This document shows positions 45,115 through 54,634 of a stretch of DNA of 64,000 bases, piece after piece; positions within the stretch are counted from its first letter, which is position 1, and each line of letters opens with the position of its first letter. Position numbers and translations under genes: made by a program. The notes under the pieces were generated by a model, which was given only the letters and a program-made list of their open reading frames with translations, did no database searches and had not been told where the DNA came from. The stretch comes from Psychrobacter sp. UBA6766. GTDB taxonomy: Bacteria > Pseudomonadota > Gammaproteobacteria > Pseudomonadales > Moraxellaceae. The DNA is taken from assembly GCF_002453355.1 (NCBI RefSeq), contig NZ_DKGQ01000042.1, positions 1-64,000 of the forward strand, in the 5' to 3' direction.

Positions 45115-45631
45115 CTTATAATCAACTAATTTATAGTCACTTAATTTATAGTCATTTACAGTCACTAGGTTTTATTTTAATTTTAAAAATTTTTCGTTTT
45201 TATCGCGTTTAATATGTCTCAGACTTATTAAACGCTTTTTTAATGTATTAGAATATGCCTTTAATTCAAATGGTGGCTGTCTAAGTGAACTAAAAATGGC
45301 CAAATCTTGCAAAATCGCCACTTTTGCAAATCTTCAAAGTCTTATACCCTGAGCTATTGCTCATTTATTATCCTCGATTTTCTCTTCACTTTAACTGTCA
45401 TTGTTTTTATCAATCACAGTGATAAGTAGCACTCACCATTCACCCACACTTTAATCTTGACTAAATTACTCGGGATTGCGTATAATAATTCTATCGTTGC
45501 ACACATCGGGTAAACCATCTGCTGTTTAATGGCGACAAGACACCACTTAGTCGATAGATGATTTTCCTAGATACGACAAGACTAAGATCGTTGTTAAATA
45601 AATTTATCATTAAAAGGATTGGAGATAACAC
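45115..45631. other. Intergenic region before iscR (517 bases)
   Basis: The first part carries short tandem copies of TTAATTTATAGTCA-like sequence (about 45126-45166). The middle is featureless. The IscR operator and promoter lie at 45453-45486, giving an iscR leader of about 140 bases. Confidence 0.5.
45453..45486 (+). promoter_or_regulatory. isc promoter with type 1 IscR site
   Basis: TTGACT (45457-45462) and a perfect TATAAT (45481-45486) are 18 bases apart. The segment from 45453 to 45477 has the GACTAAATTACTC core of a type 1 IscR operator and overlaps the -35 box, so [2Fe-2S]-IscR should repress the operon from here. Confidence 0.8.
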
Positions 45632-46159
45632 ATGCGTTTGACTACTCGAGGCAGATATGCCGTGACCGCTTTACTTGATTTGGCATTGCAAACTAGCCAA
45701 CAAGAGAGCGCCGTCTCTTTATCTGACATTGCTAAGCGACAATCGATATCTATCTCTTATCTTGAACAGTTATTTTCCAAACTCCGCAAGCGCGGTTTAG
45801 TCACCAGTATCCGCGGCGCGGCAGGCGGTTATCATTTAGCCAAGCCGCTTGATGAGATTGATGTGATGAGCATTATTTCTGCCGTCGATGAATCGGTAGA
45901 TGCAATGCAGTGCGGCGGACGCGGTGACTGCCAAAGTGGTACAATGTGCCTAACGCATGATTTATGGTGTGCGTTATCTAATCATGTTGAGCAGTACTTG
46001 AAAAATATAACATTAGCGCAATTATTAAACATGGAACACGTGCAGTCAGTATCAGACCGTCAGCATGCTGCTTTTCCAAACGACATTTCTACAAAAGATA
46101 TGTCTACAAAAGACATCAATACTATTACCCTATCGACCAGCGAGGCAAACCCAGCATGA
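45632..46159 (+). CDS. iscR: Iron-sulfur cluster regulator IscR
   Basis: A 175-residue Rrf2-family repressor that senses cluster status. The winged helix is at the N terminus (MRLTTRGRYAVTALLDLAL, then SISYLEQLFSKLRKRGLV and SIRGAAGGYHLAK). The three cluster cysteines are in CGGRGDCQSGTMC near 92-104. The C-terminal tail after residue 140 is longer than in E. coli and low in complexity, with KDMSTKDI repeats. A GGAG ribosome site precedes the ATG. The stop overlaps the iscS start (ATGA). Confidence 0.97.
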   Translation: MRLTTRGRYAVTALLDLALQTSQQESAVSLSDIAKRQSISISYLEQLFSKLRKRGLVTSIRGAAGGYHLAKPLDEIDVMSIISAVDESVDAMQCGGRGDCQSGTMCLTHDLWCALSNHVEQYLKNITLAQLLNMEHVQSVSDRQHAAFPNDISTKDMSTKDINTITLSTSEANPA

Positions 46160-47382
46160 GCCAACATAACAACCTTATATACTTAGATTATGCCGCCACT
46201 ACGCCAGTTGCTAAGTCAGTTGCTGCTAAGATGAGCGAATATCTGACAGTAGACGGCATTTTTGGTAACCCAGCATCACGCTCGCATGGCTATGGCTGGC
46301 AAGCAGAAGAAGCGGTAGAAACGGCTCGTCAACAAGTGGCTGAAGCGATTCATGCTGATCCGCGCGAAATCGTCTTTACCTCGGGTGCGACAGAGTCAGA
46401 TAACTTGGCCATCAAGGGCGCAGCACACTTTTATCAGTCTCGTGGTAAGCATATTATTACCAGTAAAATTGAGCACAAAGCTGTTTTAGATACCTGCCGT
46501 GAGCTTGAGCAAGAAGGTTTTGAGATTACTTATCTTGAGCCGCAGCCTGGTACAGGTTTGATTCTGCCACAGCAAGTTAAAGAAGCATTACGTGAAGACA
46601 CGATTTTAGTATCCCTCATGATAGTCAATAACGAGCTTGGTACGATTACGGATGTTGCAGCGATTGGCGAAATTACTCGCGAAGCTGGTGTTATCTTCCA
46701 CGTCGATGGGGCGCAATCTATTGGTAAAATACCCGTCAATCTTGAAGAAATGAAAATTGACTTGATGAGTTTCTCAGGTCACAAAGCTTACGGCCCTAAA
46801 GGTATCGGCGCTTTATTTGTCCGCCGTAAACCACGTATTCGCCTAAAAGCTGAGCAGCATGGCGGTGGTCACGAGCGCGGTATGCGTTCAGGAACTTTAC
46901 CGACGCACCAAATTGTTGGTCTTGGTGCAGCATTTGCATTGGCCAATGAACGTTATGAAGAAGACCATGCTCACGTTGCAAAATTACGCCAAAGACTGTG
47001 GGACGGTCTACAAGACATCGAAGAGATTTATCTAAACGGCGATTTAAAAAACAGCGTTCCCAATATTATTAATATCAGCTTTAACTTTGTTGAAGGCGAA
47101 TCATTGATGATGTCGCTAAAAGACTTAGCCGTCTCATCAGGTTCAGCCTGTACGTCAGCAACGCTTGAGCCATCGTATGTATTGCGTGCTATCGGTCGCC
47201 CAGATGAATTGGCTCATAGCTCCATCCGCTTTAGCTTTGGTCGTTATACCACCGAAGAAGATATCGATACCGTAGTGAAACAGATGCATGAAGCGGTAGA
47301 AAAATTACGTGCTCTATCACCACTTTGGGATATGTATCAAGAAGGTGTTGATTTAGACTCGGTAGAGTGGTCTGAGCATTAA
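46156..47382 (+). CDS. iscS: Cysteine desulfurase IscS
   Basis: A 408-residue PLP enzyme that takes sulfur from cysteine for Fe-S clusters, tRNA thiolation and, through FdhD, molybdoenzymes. It shows the PLP lysine in SFSGHKAYGPKGIGAL near 205 and the mobile-loop cysteine in SSGSACTSATLEPS near 330. The start overlaps iscR by four bases. A gap of 215 bases with a strong hairpin separates it from iscU. Confidence 0.98.
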   Translation: MSQHNNLIYLDYAATTPVAKSVAAKMSEYLTVDGIFGNPASRSHGYGWQAEEAVETARQQVAEAIHADPREIVFTSGATESDNLAIKGAAHFYQSRGKHIITSKIEHKAVLDTCRELEQEGFEITYLEPQPGTGLILPQQVKEALREDTILVSLMIVNNELGTITDVAAIGEITREAGVIFHVDGAQSIGKIPVNLEEMKIDLMSFSGHKAYGPKGIGALFVRRKPRIRLKAEQHGGGHERGMRSGTLPTHQIVGLGAAFALANERYEEDHAHVAKLRQRLWDGLQDIEEIYLNGDLKNSVPNIINISFNFVEGESLMMSLKDLAVSSGSACTSATLEPSYVLRAIGRPDELAHSSIRFSFGRYTTEEDIDTVVKQMHEAVEKLRALSPLWDMYQEGVDLDSVEWSEH

Positions 47383-47413
47383 TATTGATTCGCAAAATTT
47401 TTAGTAGTTAAAC

Positions 47414-47446
47414 GGTTTAATGGTTATCAGATATAACCACTAAACC
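47414..47446 (+). other. RNA hairpin between iscS and iscU
   Basis: Arms of 14 bases (GGTTTAATGGTTAT and ATAACCACTAAACC) pair with one mismatch around a 5-base loop. There is no T run, so it is more likely an mRNA-stability or processing element than a terminator. Confidence 0.7.
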
Positions 47447-47597
47447 AAACCATTTATCAGACAATTATAAATACAGTTTTTATAATATGTGTTTGACCCC
47501 AATTATCGATGAGTAGAGAGATACTCAGAATGAATAAGTTACTCATATAATTTAGTCGTTTAAGTAACTACTCATCATCTAACTAGGAGAAAACCTC

Positions 47598-48014
47598 ATG
47601 GCCTATAGTGACCAAGTTATTGATCATTACGAAAATCCACGCAACGTTGGCAACCTTGACAAAAATGCCAAAAACGTTGGTACGGGAATGGTTGGCGCTC
47701 CCGCCTGTGGCGATGTGATGCGTCTACAAATCCAAGTCGATGACAACGGTATCATCGAAGATGCACGCTTTAAAACCTATGGCTGCGGTTCTGCGATTGC
47801 TTCAAGCTCTCTTGTCACCGAGTGGCTAAAAGGCAAAAGCTTGGATCAAGCTGGCGAAATCAAAAACAATGATATTGCTCAAGAGCTTGCTCTACCACCC
47901 GTTAAAGTGCATTGCTCTGTCCTTGCAGAAGACGCCATTAAAGCCGCTATTAGCGACTATAAAGGTAAGCATGGTGCTACTACTACTGCAGTAACAGAAG
48001 AAGCAACCAGCTAA
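47598..48014 (+). CDS. iscU: Iron-sulfur scaffold protein IscU
   Basis: A 138-residue scaffold for cluster assembly, ten residues longer than E. coli IscU at the C terminus. The three ligand cysteines are in GAPACGDVM (near 37), YGCGSA (near 63) and VKVHCSVLAEDA (near 106). The HscA-recognition LPPVK motif is present (ALPPVKVHC). An AGGAG ribosome site precedes the ATG. Confidence 0.98.
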   Translation: MAYSDQVIDHYENPRNVGNLDKNAKNVGTGMVGAPACGDVMRLQIQVDDNGIIEDARFKTYGCGSAIASSSLVTEWLKGKSLDQAGEIKNNDIAQELALPPVKVHCSVLAEDAIKAAISDYKGKHGATTTAVTEEATS

Positions 48015-48110
48015 GTCAATGTAGAGCGTATGCGCTTATTTATACAATAGGCCTTAGTAGCAGATTCTAAAAAAACATGAGCAGTACGACGTTAGAAGCT
48101 ACTAACGCCC

Positions 48111-48149
48111 AAAAGGTGACAATAACGCTCATGTAATTGTCACCTTTTA
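48111..48149 (+). terminator. Terminator-like hairpin between iscU and iscA
   Basis: AAAAGGTGACAAT pairs perfectly with ATTGTCACCTTTT around a 13-base loop, and the T-rich ATTTCTTTTTTG follows. It has the form of an intrinsic terminator yet sits inside the isc gene order, so it may attenuate iscA and downstream genes. Confidence 0.75.
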
Positions 48150-48242
48150 TTTCTTTTTTGATACTTTATTCGTAATAGTGTTGATAAAAGACACTCTTGC
48201 ATCAATTATTATCTGAATTATTGAGAGTCAATAGGAGTTGGC

Positions 48243-48563
48243 ATGATTGAAATGACAGAACGCGCCGCTCAGCATGTTCAAGATTTCCTGAACAATCGCG
48301 GTAAAGGTGAAGGCATCCGAGTTGGTATCCGTACAGCGGGCTGCTCAGGATTGGCTTACGTTTTAGAGTTTGTTGATACGCCTGACGAAAACGACACCCG
48401 TTATGAAAGCCGTGGCGTTAATATTTTTATTGATCCTAAAAGCTTGGTCTATTTAGATGGCTTATTGATGGATTATGAAAAAGAAGGTCTCAACGAAGGC
48501 TTTAAATTTTCTAATCCTAATCAAAAAGGCGAATGTGGCTGCGGTGAATCGTTTACGGTATAG
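48243..48563 (+). CDS. iscA: Iron-sulfur assembly protein IscA
   Basis: A 106-residue A-type carrier. The three conserved cysteines are in TAGCSGLAYV (near 35) and GECGCGESF (near 99 and 101). An AGGAG ribosome site precedes the ATG. It is the first gene after the internal terminator-like hairpin. Confidence 0.97.
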   Translation: MIEMTERAAQHVQDFLNNRGKGEGIRVGIRTAGCSGLAYVLEFVDTPDENDTRYESRGVNIFIDPKSLVYLDGLLMDYEKEGLNEGFKFSNPNQKGECGCGESFTV

Positions 48564-48745
48564 CAGACTTAAGTAAGATGGCTTTAAGCAACCGATATTA
48601 AATGTATCTGTGCTTAGAACTGACTTTTTAGTGTGGGCGATTCAAAACAAGCTGTTGCATAAGTGCCCATAACATTAAGCCATTAAAGACGAGCATTAAA
48701 ACGCTGAAGACCTTACAATAATAAATAAAAACGAAGGCAGACGAT

Positions 48746-49336
48746 ATGACAGACATTACTCCAGAAGCCCAGTTTGATAACTTCTTTGACCTATTTGAAC
48801 AACCTGTACAATTTGCGGTCAATCAAGAGCGCCTTGATCAACAGCTGCGCCTGCTGCAAAAACGCTATCATCCGGACAACCTTGTCGCTGATAGCAAAAA
48901 TGCAGCGGATAGCGCACAAGCCAAGCAGCAATCAGAGCAAGCTTCAGCGCTGATTAACCAAGCTTATCAAACGTTAAGTGCCCCTGACAGTCGTGCCAGC
49001 TATTTGTTGGATATCGCTGGGCAGGCGCAGAACTTAGAACATTCTATTGCCGATCTGGACTTCTTAGAAGATGCGATGCAAATGCGTATGGATTTGGATG
49101 ATGCGATTGAAGGCAAAGAGCTTGCCGCGCTGAAACAACTACATCCGCAAATTATCGAGCGTCTAAATAAGCAATCTGAGCGTTTTGATAGCGCTTATCA
49201 GAGCCAAGATTGGCAAACGGCGATTGATGCGACGCAAAAATTAAAATTCTTAGTGAAGTTAGATGCTGATGTGACCACAGGGCTTGATGAAGTCGCGTCT
49301 GCTGAGCATTTAGATGACGATGATTTATACGTTTAG
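48746..49336 (+). CDS. hscB: Co-chaperone HscB
   Basis: A 196-residue J-domain protein that brings IscU to HscA. The J domain has the HPD motif (KRYHPDNLV near 40-48), and the C-terminal three-helix part binds IscU. It ends with an acidic tail. GAAGGCAG precedes the ATG. The gap to hscA is 276 bases without a visible gene. Confidence 0.95.
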   Translation: MTDITPEAQFDNFFDLFEQPVQFAVNQERLDQQLRLLQKRYHPDNLVADSKNAADSAQAKQQSEQASALINQAYQTLSAPDSRASYLLDIAGQAQNLEHSIADLDFLEDAMQMRMDLDDAIEGKELAALKQLHPQIIERLNKQSERFDSAYQSQDWQTAIDATQKLKFLVKLDADVTTGLDEVASAEHLDDDDLYV

Positions 49337-49612
49337 AGACCTGTGTGCTATCGCTTATTAACTTTATAAGAGATAAGTTAATATATAGTGCGGTTAAAAT
49401 AGGCACTATTATCCCGTATAATTGCAAATAATAAATGTCTTTTGCAATTTTTGCTATTTTTATCATGGCTTACTAAATCCATATATTTTTAAACGATTGT
49501 TTTTGCTTATTGTTCAATTTTTGATTATTAATAGTACAACGGTTACATGATGATCGTTGCTGTGTTGTATTTGTTCTATTTCACTTAATTCATTTTATCT
49601 TTGAGTTTTCTT

Positions 49613-51490
49613 ATGTCTTTATTGCAAATTGCCGAACCTAATCAAAGTGCTCAACCTCACCAGCATCGTTTTGGCCTAGGAATTGACCTTGGTACGACGC
49701 GCTCATTGGTCGCTGTGGTACGCTCAGGCAAGGCGCAAGTTTTGCAAGCAGGTACGACAACTGATACCTTGCTGCCATCGGTGGTTTACTATCCAAGCAC
49801 TGGCAAGCCATTGGTTGGGCATGATGCCCTTACACACTTAGCAGATGATCCAAAAAATACGATTGTCTCGGCTAAGCGCTTTATGGGACGTAGCCAAGCA
49901 GATATTAAATTCTCACATCCTTATGAGTTAAGTGGTAGCGAAGATGCCATGCCAGCGTTTGTAACGGCGCAAGGCGAAGTGTCTCCTGTTGAAGTTTCAG
50001 CACGTATTTTAGCCGCGCTTGAACAACGTGCCGCAAGTGCTTTGCCAGACGACAGCATTCAAGGTGCAGTGATTACCGTACCAGCCTATTTCGATGAAGC
50101 TCAACGTCAAGCAACTAAAGACGCCGCCCAGGCTGCTGGTATTAATGTTCTGCGTTTATTAAATGAGCCGACCGCTGCTGCGGTTGCTTATGGTCTCGAT
50201 CAGCCTAGCGATGACAATACTGAAAACTACTACCTAATCTATGATTTAGGTGGTGGTACCTTTGATGTGTCTATTTTAAAGCTCAGCGATGGTGTATTTG
50301 AGGTATTAGCGACGGGCGGTAATAGTGCGCTTGGCGGTGATGATATTGACCGCTTATTGACCAATTGGCTCATTAAGCAATCAAATATCGACCCTAAAAA
50401 CGTCAGCTTGCACGACAAATCCATCCTTGCTCAACAGGCTAAAACTTATAAACAAGCGTTAACCGATGCTGAGCAAGTCGATATTGATATTGTCGTTAAT
50501 GAACAATCTTATCAAGGGGTGTTACGTCGCGAAGATTTGATGAGTATTGCAGGGCCTGTCAGTCGCCGCACGTTAAGTGTCTGCGAACAAGTATTACGTG
50601 ATGCCAAGTTATCTGCCACCGACTTAGATGAAGTCATTTTGGTTGGCGGCTCTACGCGCATGCCTGCTATCCAACAAGTGGTCGCAGATTTTTTTGCGAA
50701 AGAGCCGCTTTGCCGTCTAAATCCAGATGAAGTCGTCGCTTTAGGCGCCGCTCAGACGGCTCATCAACTGGTCAATGGCGATAGTGACCACGGCCTGTTA
50801 TTGCTCGACGTCACGCCATTATCGCTTGGTCTTGAAACCATGGGCGGGCTGGTTGAAGTCCTGATTCCGCGCAACACCCCTATTCCAGTCAAAAAACGCC
50901 AAGTATTTACTACTTACCAAGATGGACAAACCGGCATGGTGATTCACGTGGTACAGGGCGAGCGTGAGACAGTCGACAACTGCCGCTCACTTGGACGCTT
51001 TGAGTTATACGGTATTCCGCCTATGAAAGCAGGTTTTGCTCGTATTGAAGTGACCTTTAGTATTGATGCCAATGGCCAGCTCACCGTCAGCGCGCAAGAA
51101 ACCACAACCAAGACCGAAAGTAAAATCGAGATTGTGCCCTCTTATGGACTGTCTGATGAACAAAAAGAGCAACTATTGATCGCAGGCTTTAAATACGCTG
51201 AAGAAGACAAAAATGCGCGCTCTTTAATCGAGACCAAAGTAGAAGCGGAACGTGAGTTATTAGCACTACAGTCGGCGCTTAACGAGTTTGCTGCGTTAAT
51301 CTCACCTGAAGAGCAGCAGTCATTAACTAAAAGTATGCAAGCTCTACAAACGGCGCTTAGTACGGATGATTTAGCCGTTATCGAAGCCGAACAAGCCAAG
51401 CTCAAGCCGCACAGTGATGCTTTTGCAGCGCGTATTATGAATCAAAGCGTCAAAGCCAGCATGTCTGGCACCAGTGCGCAAGATTGGTAG
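49613..51490 (+). CDS. hscA: Hsp70-type chaperone HscA
   Basis: A 625-residue specialised Hsp70 that releases clusters from IscU. The ATPase domain has GIDLGTTRSLVAVV near the N terminus, YDLGGGTFDVSIL near 215 and VGGSTRMPAIQQ near 350. The substrate domain begins DVTPLSLGLETMGG. The frame opens at a TTG at 49601, but the ATG at 49613 starts the usual protein. Confidence 0.97.
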   Translation: MSLLQIAEPNQSAQPHQHRFGLGIDLGTTRSLVAVVRSGKAQVLQAGTTTDTLLPSVVYYPSTGKPLVGHDALTHLADDPKNTIVSAKRFMGRSQADIKFSHPYELSGSEDAMPAFVTAQGEVSPVEVSARILAALEQRAASALPDDSIQGAVITVPAYFDEAQRQATKDAAQAAGINVLRLLNEPTAAAVAYGLDQPSDDNTENYYLIYDLGGGTFDVSILKLSDGVFEVLATGGNSALGGDDIDRLLTNWLIKQSNIDPKNVSLHDKSILAQQAKTYKQALTDAEQVDIDIVVNEQSYQGVLRREDLMSIAGPVSRRTLSVCEQVLRDAKLSATDLDEVILVGGSTRMPAIQQVVADFFAKEPLCRLNPDEVVALGAAQTAHQLVNGDSDHGLLLLDVTPLSLGLETMGGLVEVLIPRNTPIPVKKRQVFTTYQDGQTGMVIHVVQGERETVDNCRSLGRFELYGIPPMKAGFARIEVTFSIDANGQLTVSAQETTTKTESKIEIVPSYGLSDEQKEQLLIAGFKYAEEDKNARSLIETKVEAERELLALQSALNEFAALISPEEQQSLTKSMQALQTALSTDDLAVIEAEQAKLKPHSDAFAARIMNQSVKASMSGTSAQDW

Positions 51491-51605
51491 TAGATACATT
51501 CGTAATAGATATATTGATAAGATATACACTTAACACATTAGCTTAGCACCTGTACTAGGTTGACCCTTTTTATTTTTTAATTGATTAGCACCGGATAAAC
51601 AACTT

Positions 51606-51944
51606 ATGCCAAAAATTACGATATTACCCCATCATGAAATTTGCCCCGAAGGTACTGAAGTCGAGCTAGAATCGGGTAGCAACTTATGTAAAGCGCTATT
51701 GGAAAAAGGCATCAAGATTGAACATGCTTGCGAGATGTCAAAAGCCTGTACCACTTGTCATGTTGTGGTGCGTAAAGGCTTTAATACGTTAGATGAAATG
51801 GATGATATCGAAGCTGACTTACTGGATCGCGCTTGGGGTTTGGAGCCTGACTCACGCCTATCGTGTCAAGTGATGCTTGAGGATGATGATTTAACCATCG
51901 AAATTCCTAAATATACGCTAAACCATGCGAAAGAAAATCATTAA
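51606..51944 (+). CDS. fdx: Isc-type [2Fe-2S] ferredoxin
   Basis: A 112-residue adrenodoxin-type ferredoxin that supplies electrons for cluster assembly. The ligands are in CEMSKACTTC near 42-51 and RLSCQV near 87. It is the last gene of the isc cluster; no iscX follows. Confidence 0.97.
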   Translation: MPKITILPHHEICPEGTEVELESGSNLCKALLEKGIKIEHACEMSKACTTCHVVVRKGFNTLDEMDDIEADLLDRAWGLEPDSRLSCQVMLEDDDLTIEIPKYTLNHAKENH

Positions 51945-51967
51945 ATAATAAAGTATAAAATTAAACT

Positions 51968-52008
51968 AAAAAATCCAGTTATTTATCATAACTGGATTTT
52001 TCTTTTTA
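51968..52008. terminator. Bidirectional terminator after fdx
   Basis: AAAAATCCAGTTAT pairs with ATAACTGGATTTTT around a 6-base loop, with T-rich sequence after it. It also serves the convergent cyclase gene. Confidence 0.9.
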
Positions 52009-52039
52009 TAAATACTTTCAAATCGAAATCAATCTGTAC

Positions 52040-53470
52040 CTAATTATGACTGGTATTTTCTTGCTTACAGGCTTCTGCTATTTCAAGCATCGCTGCTTGT
52101 TCTTCTTGTTCAATACGTGCAAGAGCTAGATTTAAGCGATTTCTGATGTCTTGATAGTCATTATCTTGCATGTCTTTAAAGTTCAAATGTAAATTAAAAC
52201 CGGGTAACGTATGGTCTACCCATTTTGACAACTGCCCTTTATTTTCATCAGGGTCAAGCACTTGCCACGCACTTACCTTATTATCAAAACCTTTTAGCTG
52301 AAAAGCGCCGACATATTCACAGTCATAATCATGCGAGATATAGTCATGGGTACTTTCGCTAATAAATATCTGACCTTTACCGGCGACGGCCTCAAGCCGT
52401 GAAGCAAGGTTGGCCTCTTTCCCAATCAGCGTATAGCTCAGGCGGTTGTTACTGCCAAAATTGCCGACATGACAGTAGCCAGTGGTAATACCAATACGGA
52501 TATATAGTCCCTCGAAACCGAGCAGTCGCCATTTTTGTCGCAAGGTACGCATTTCACGGCGCATATCTATGGCCATTGCCACACAATCGAGCGCATCTTG
52601 GCGCGGTCCCCGACTGTTCGGCTCGCCAAAAAAGCACACCATACCGTCGCCGATAAACTTATCCAGCACCGCGCCGTGCTTATTGGCGATTAACGTCATA
52701 CAATGCATATAGGTATTTAAAATGTCCGCCAAATTATCAGCGCTCAAACTATCGGACAACTCTGTAAAGCCGACAATATCTGAAAACATCATCGTCAGTT
52801 TGGCGCGTTTATTTTCGACGCTAACGGGACTGTCAGATTTGACGATTGGTTCCCAAACTTGCGGCGGTACAAACCGCGTCAGTTTATTAATGACAGAAAC
52901 CATGGTATTTAGACGTCCAGCCGCTTGCCGCGCCCGCGCTTCATAATCTACATAATCCCGATAAACGTGGCGAAAATGGCACAGTATCACAATCATACTG
53001 GCCAATAACACAACGGGTGTGACAAAGCTGTCGTGACAGTCCATCTCAGTGCTATTTAAAGTCACACTGACATAATAAAAAACAATAACCGTCACTACTG
53101 ATGCAGCGAGAAGTTTGAGATGGTTTTCCGGGCTACTAAGAATAATTCGCAGACCGATGAGCGCTGCTAGACTGAGCGAAATGACCGCACAAAACTGTAT
53201 CGAGCCTATGACCGCTGAAGATAAGATAATAACGATGTTAGATGTCCAAAAACTGGTTGGACGGCGATAGTTATAAATTAAAATCAACAAGCTTGGCAGA
53301 CAAACCACGACAGCGAGCGCCATCGACGTCGGGCTAAAGTTGTAAAGTATCGCGAGCAATACGACCGTTAGTATTAAAACAAAGATTTCTGGATAATCAA
53401 ATCGATAAACATTGCTATTACCACCACGGTGTACAGGAATCTTTGGGCCTGTGGTTTCAAAAAATGCCAT
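52040..53470 (-). CDS. Membrane-bound class III adenylate/guanylate cyclase
   Basis: A 476-residue protein with an N-terminal membrane region of about five or six helices (25-165) and a class III cyclase domain from about 215 to 395. Metal-binding aspartates lie in MFSDIVGFT (near 230) and FIGDGMVCFFG (near 275), and the preceding DK gives the purine-contacting Lys. RLSYTLIGKEANLASRLEAVAGKG lies near 340. It should make cyclic AMP, though cGMP cannot be excluded. The frame opens at TTG 53476, and the ATG at 53470 is preferred. It is transcribed alone. No cAMP receptor gene is in this window. Confidence 0.9.
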   Translation of the reverse strand: MAFFETTGPKIPVHRGGNSNVYRFDYPEIFVLILTVVLLAILYNFSPTSMALAVVVCLPSLLILIYNYRRPTSFWTSNIVIILSSAVIGSIQFCAVISLSLAALIGLRIILSSPENHLKLLAASVVTVIVFYYVSVTLNSTEMDCHDSFVTPVVLLASMIVILCHFRHVYRDYVDYEARARQAAGRLNTMVSVINKLTRFVPPQVWEPIVKSDSPVSVENKRAKLTMMFSDIVGFTELSDSLSADNLADILNTYMHCMTLIANKHGAVLDKFIGDGMVCFFGEPNSRGPRQDALDCVAMAIDMRREMRTLRQKWRLLGFEGLYIRIGITTGYCHVGNFGSNNRLSYTLIGKEANLASRLEAVAGKGQIFISESTHDYISHDYDCEYVGAFQLKGFDNKVSAWQVLDPDENKGQLSKWVDHTLPGFNLHLNFKDMQDNDYQDIRNRLNLALARIEQEEQAAMLEIAEACKQENTSHN

Positions 53471-53920
53471 GATCAATGTTCGCTTAGAGGATAACTATCA
53501 AAGGTTTGAATAAAAATTAAAGCGGATCTTCTATCAACGTATGTTTTTGCGCAGTCTTTAGGTTAATAAGTGCTTAAACTAATAAGTGAATGCATTGATA
53601 AATAAATGTCTTTATCAATATCTGTTAATATGAGTAGATAGTAAATCTATCTATTATACGGCTTTAATGCCATCTTACCTAGGACACTGGTAAGCAAAAG
53701 CATACCACTTATCGCTTATTTACCTAAAACATACTATAAAACTAAATCGCAATAAACATGGTTTATGTTGATGATAATAACAAAAGGAAAAAAGCCAGAT
53801 AATAGCTACCTGACTTTTTCGTAGTGAAAACTTAATGAGAGCTAAAAATCAATGCACATTTGAATGAAAGCAATTATTGAATGCTGAAGCGACATTCAAA
53901 AGCTTCCGTTTAAAAATATA
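53471..53920. other. Intergenic region between cyclase and HIT genes (450 bases)
   Basis: Contains the HIT gene terminator at 53786-53820 and, presumably, the cyclase promoter. Nothing else is visible. Confidence 0.4.
53786..53820 (-). terminator. Terminator of the HIT-family gene
   Basis: On the minus strand AAAAGTCAGGTA pairs with TATCTGGCTTTT (two G-U wobbles) and runs into six T. Confidence 0.7.
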
Positions 53921-54352
53921 TTACATTTGCCAATCAAATGGCATTTGATGGTGCCCACGCAGCGCCATCATGAGCGTTTGCTGCATTTGCGCCAACACTT
54001 CTTTGGTATAAGGGACGGCAGGAACGCCCCATACTGGATTTGGCCATTGCATATCGTTTTGATAGCGCACGATATGATGGAAATGTAGCTGCGGCACTTG
54101 ATTGCCGAGTGCAGCCACATTCATTTTATCTGCTTGAAAAGTCTTAGCAAGTTGGCTTGATAACCAGCTCGATTCACGCAAAAACTGCGCTTGGTCTGCC
54201 TCAGATAATTCATATAGCTCTTTGATACCTGATACCCGCGGTACCAATATTAACCACGGAAATTGACAATCATTGATTAAACGACAGGTTGATAATGGGA
54301 AATCGCCCACTAAAAAACTGTCAGCCGCAAGTTTATGATGAAGTTGGAACAT
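53921..54352 (-). CDS. HIT-domain protein
   Basis: A 143-residue member of the histidine-triad superfamily of nucleotide hydrolases and transferases. The triad region reads VPQLHFHHIVR at about 86-96, so the first His of the usual HxHxHxx motif is Gln88 while His90 and His92 remain. This substitution is a property of this proteobacterial subgroup. The substrate is unknown. It follows mfd on the minus strand after 282 bases. Confidence 0.88.
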   Translation of the reverse strand: MFQLHHKLAADSFLVGDFPLSTCRLINDCQFPWLILVPRVSGIKELYELSEADQAQFLRESSWLSSQLAKTFQADKMNVAALGNQVPQLHFHHIVRYQNDMQWPNPVWGVPAVPYTKEVLAQMQQTLMMALRGHHQMPFDWQM

Positions 54353-54501
54353 AATGACGGTTCTCTTGTTATGACGCTTAAATAAAGTAAAGTAGTATGT
54401 AAAAATGCAGCACTTATTTTGCTAAAACACAATGCGTTTAGAGAATAGAGCGTTTAGAAAACAGTACGCGATAAAAAATAGTAGGCTAAATATTGTAAAG
54501 T

Positions 54502-54541
54502 GACGCTATTTTATCAGTTATCTAGCCGATAAAATAGCGTC
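54502..54541. repeat. Perfect inverted repeat between mfd and the HIT gene
   Basis: GACGCTATTTTATC (54502-54515) and its exact complement (54528-54541) flank a 12-base loop. There is no T run on the minus strand, on which both neighbours are transcribed. It may be a 3'-end hairpin for mfd. Confidence 0.75.
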
Positions 54542-54634
54542 GTGACTGACTGTCTTAGGGCTTGACCTTTATCTTATTTAAATCTCTTTATGAGTTGGCA
54601 TATTTTAGAGAGATAAGCCAACGAATAAACAAAA

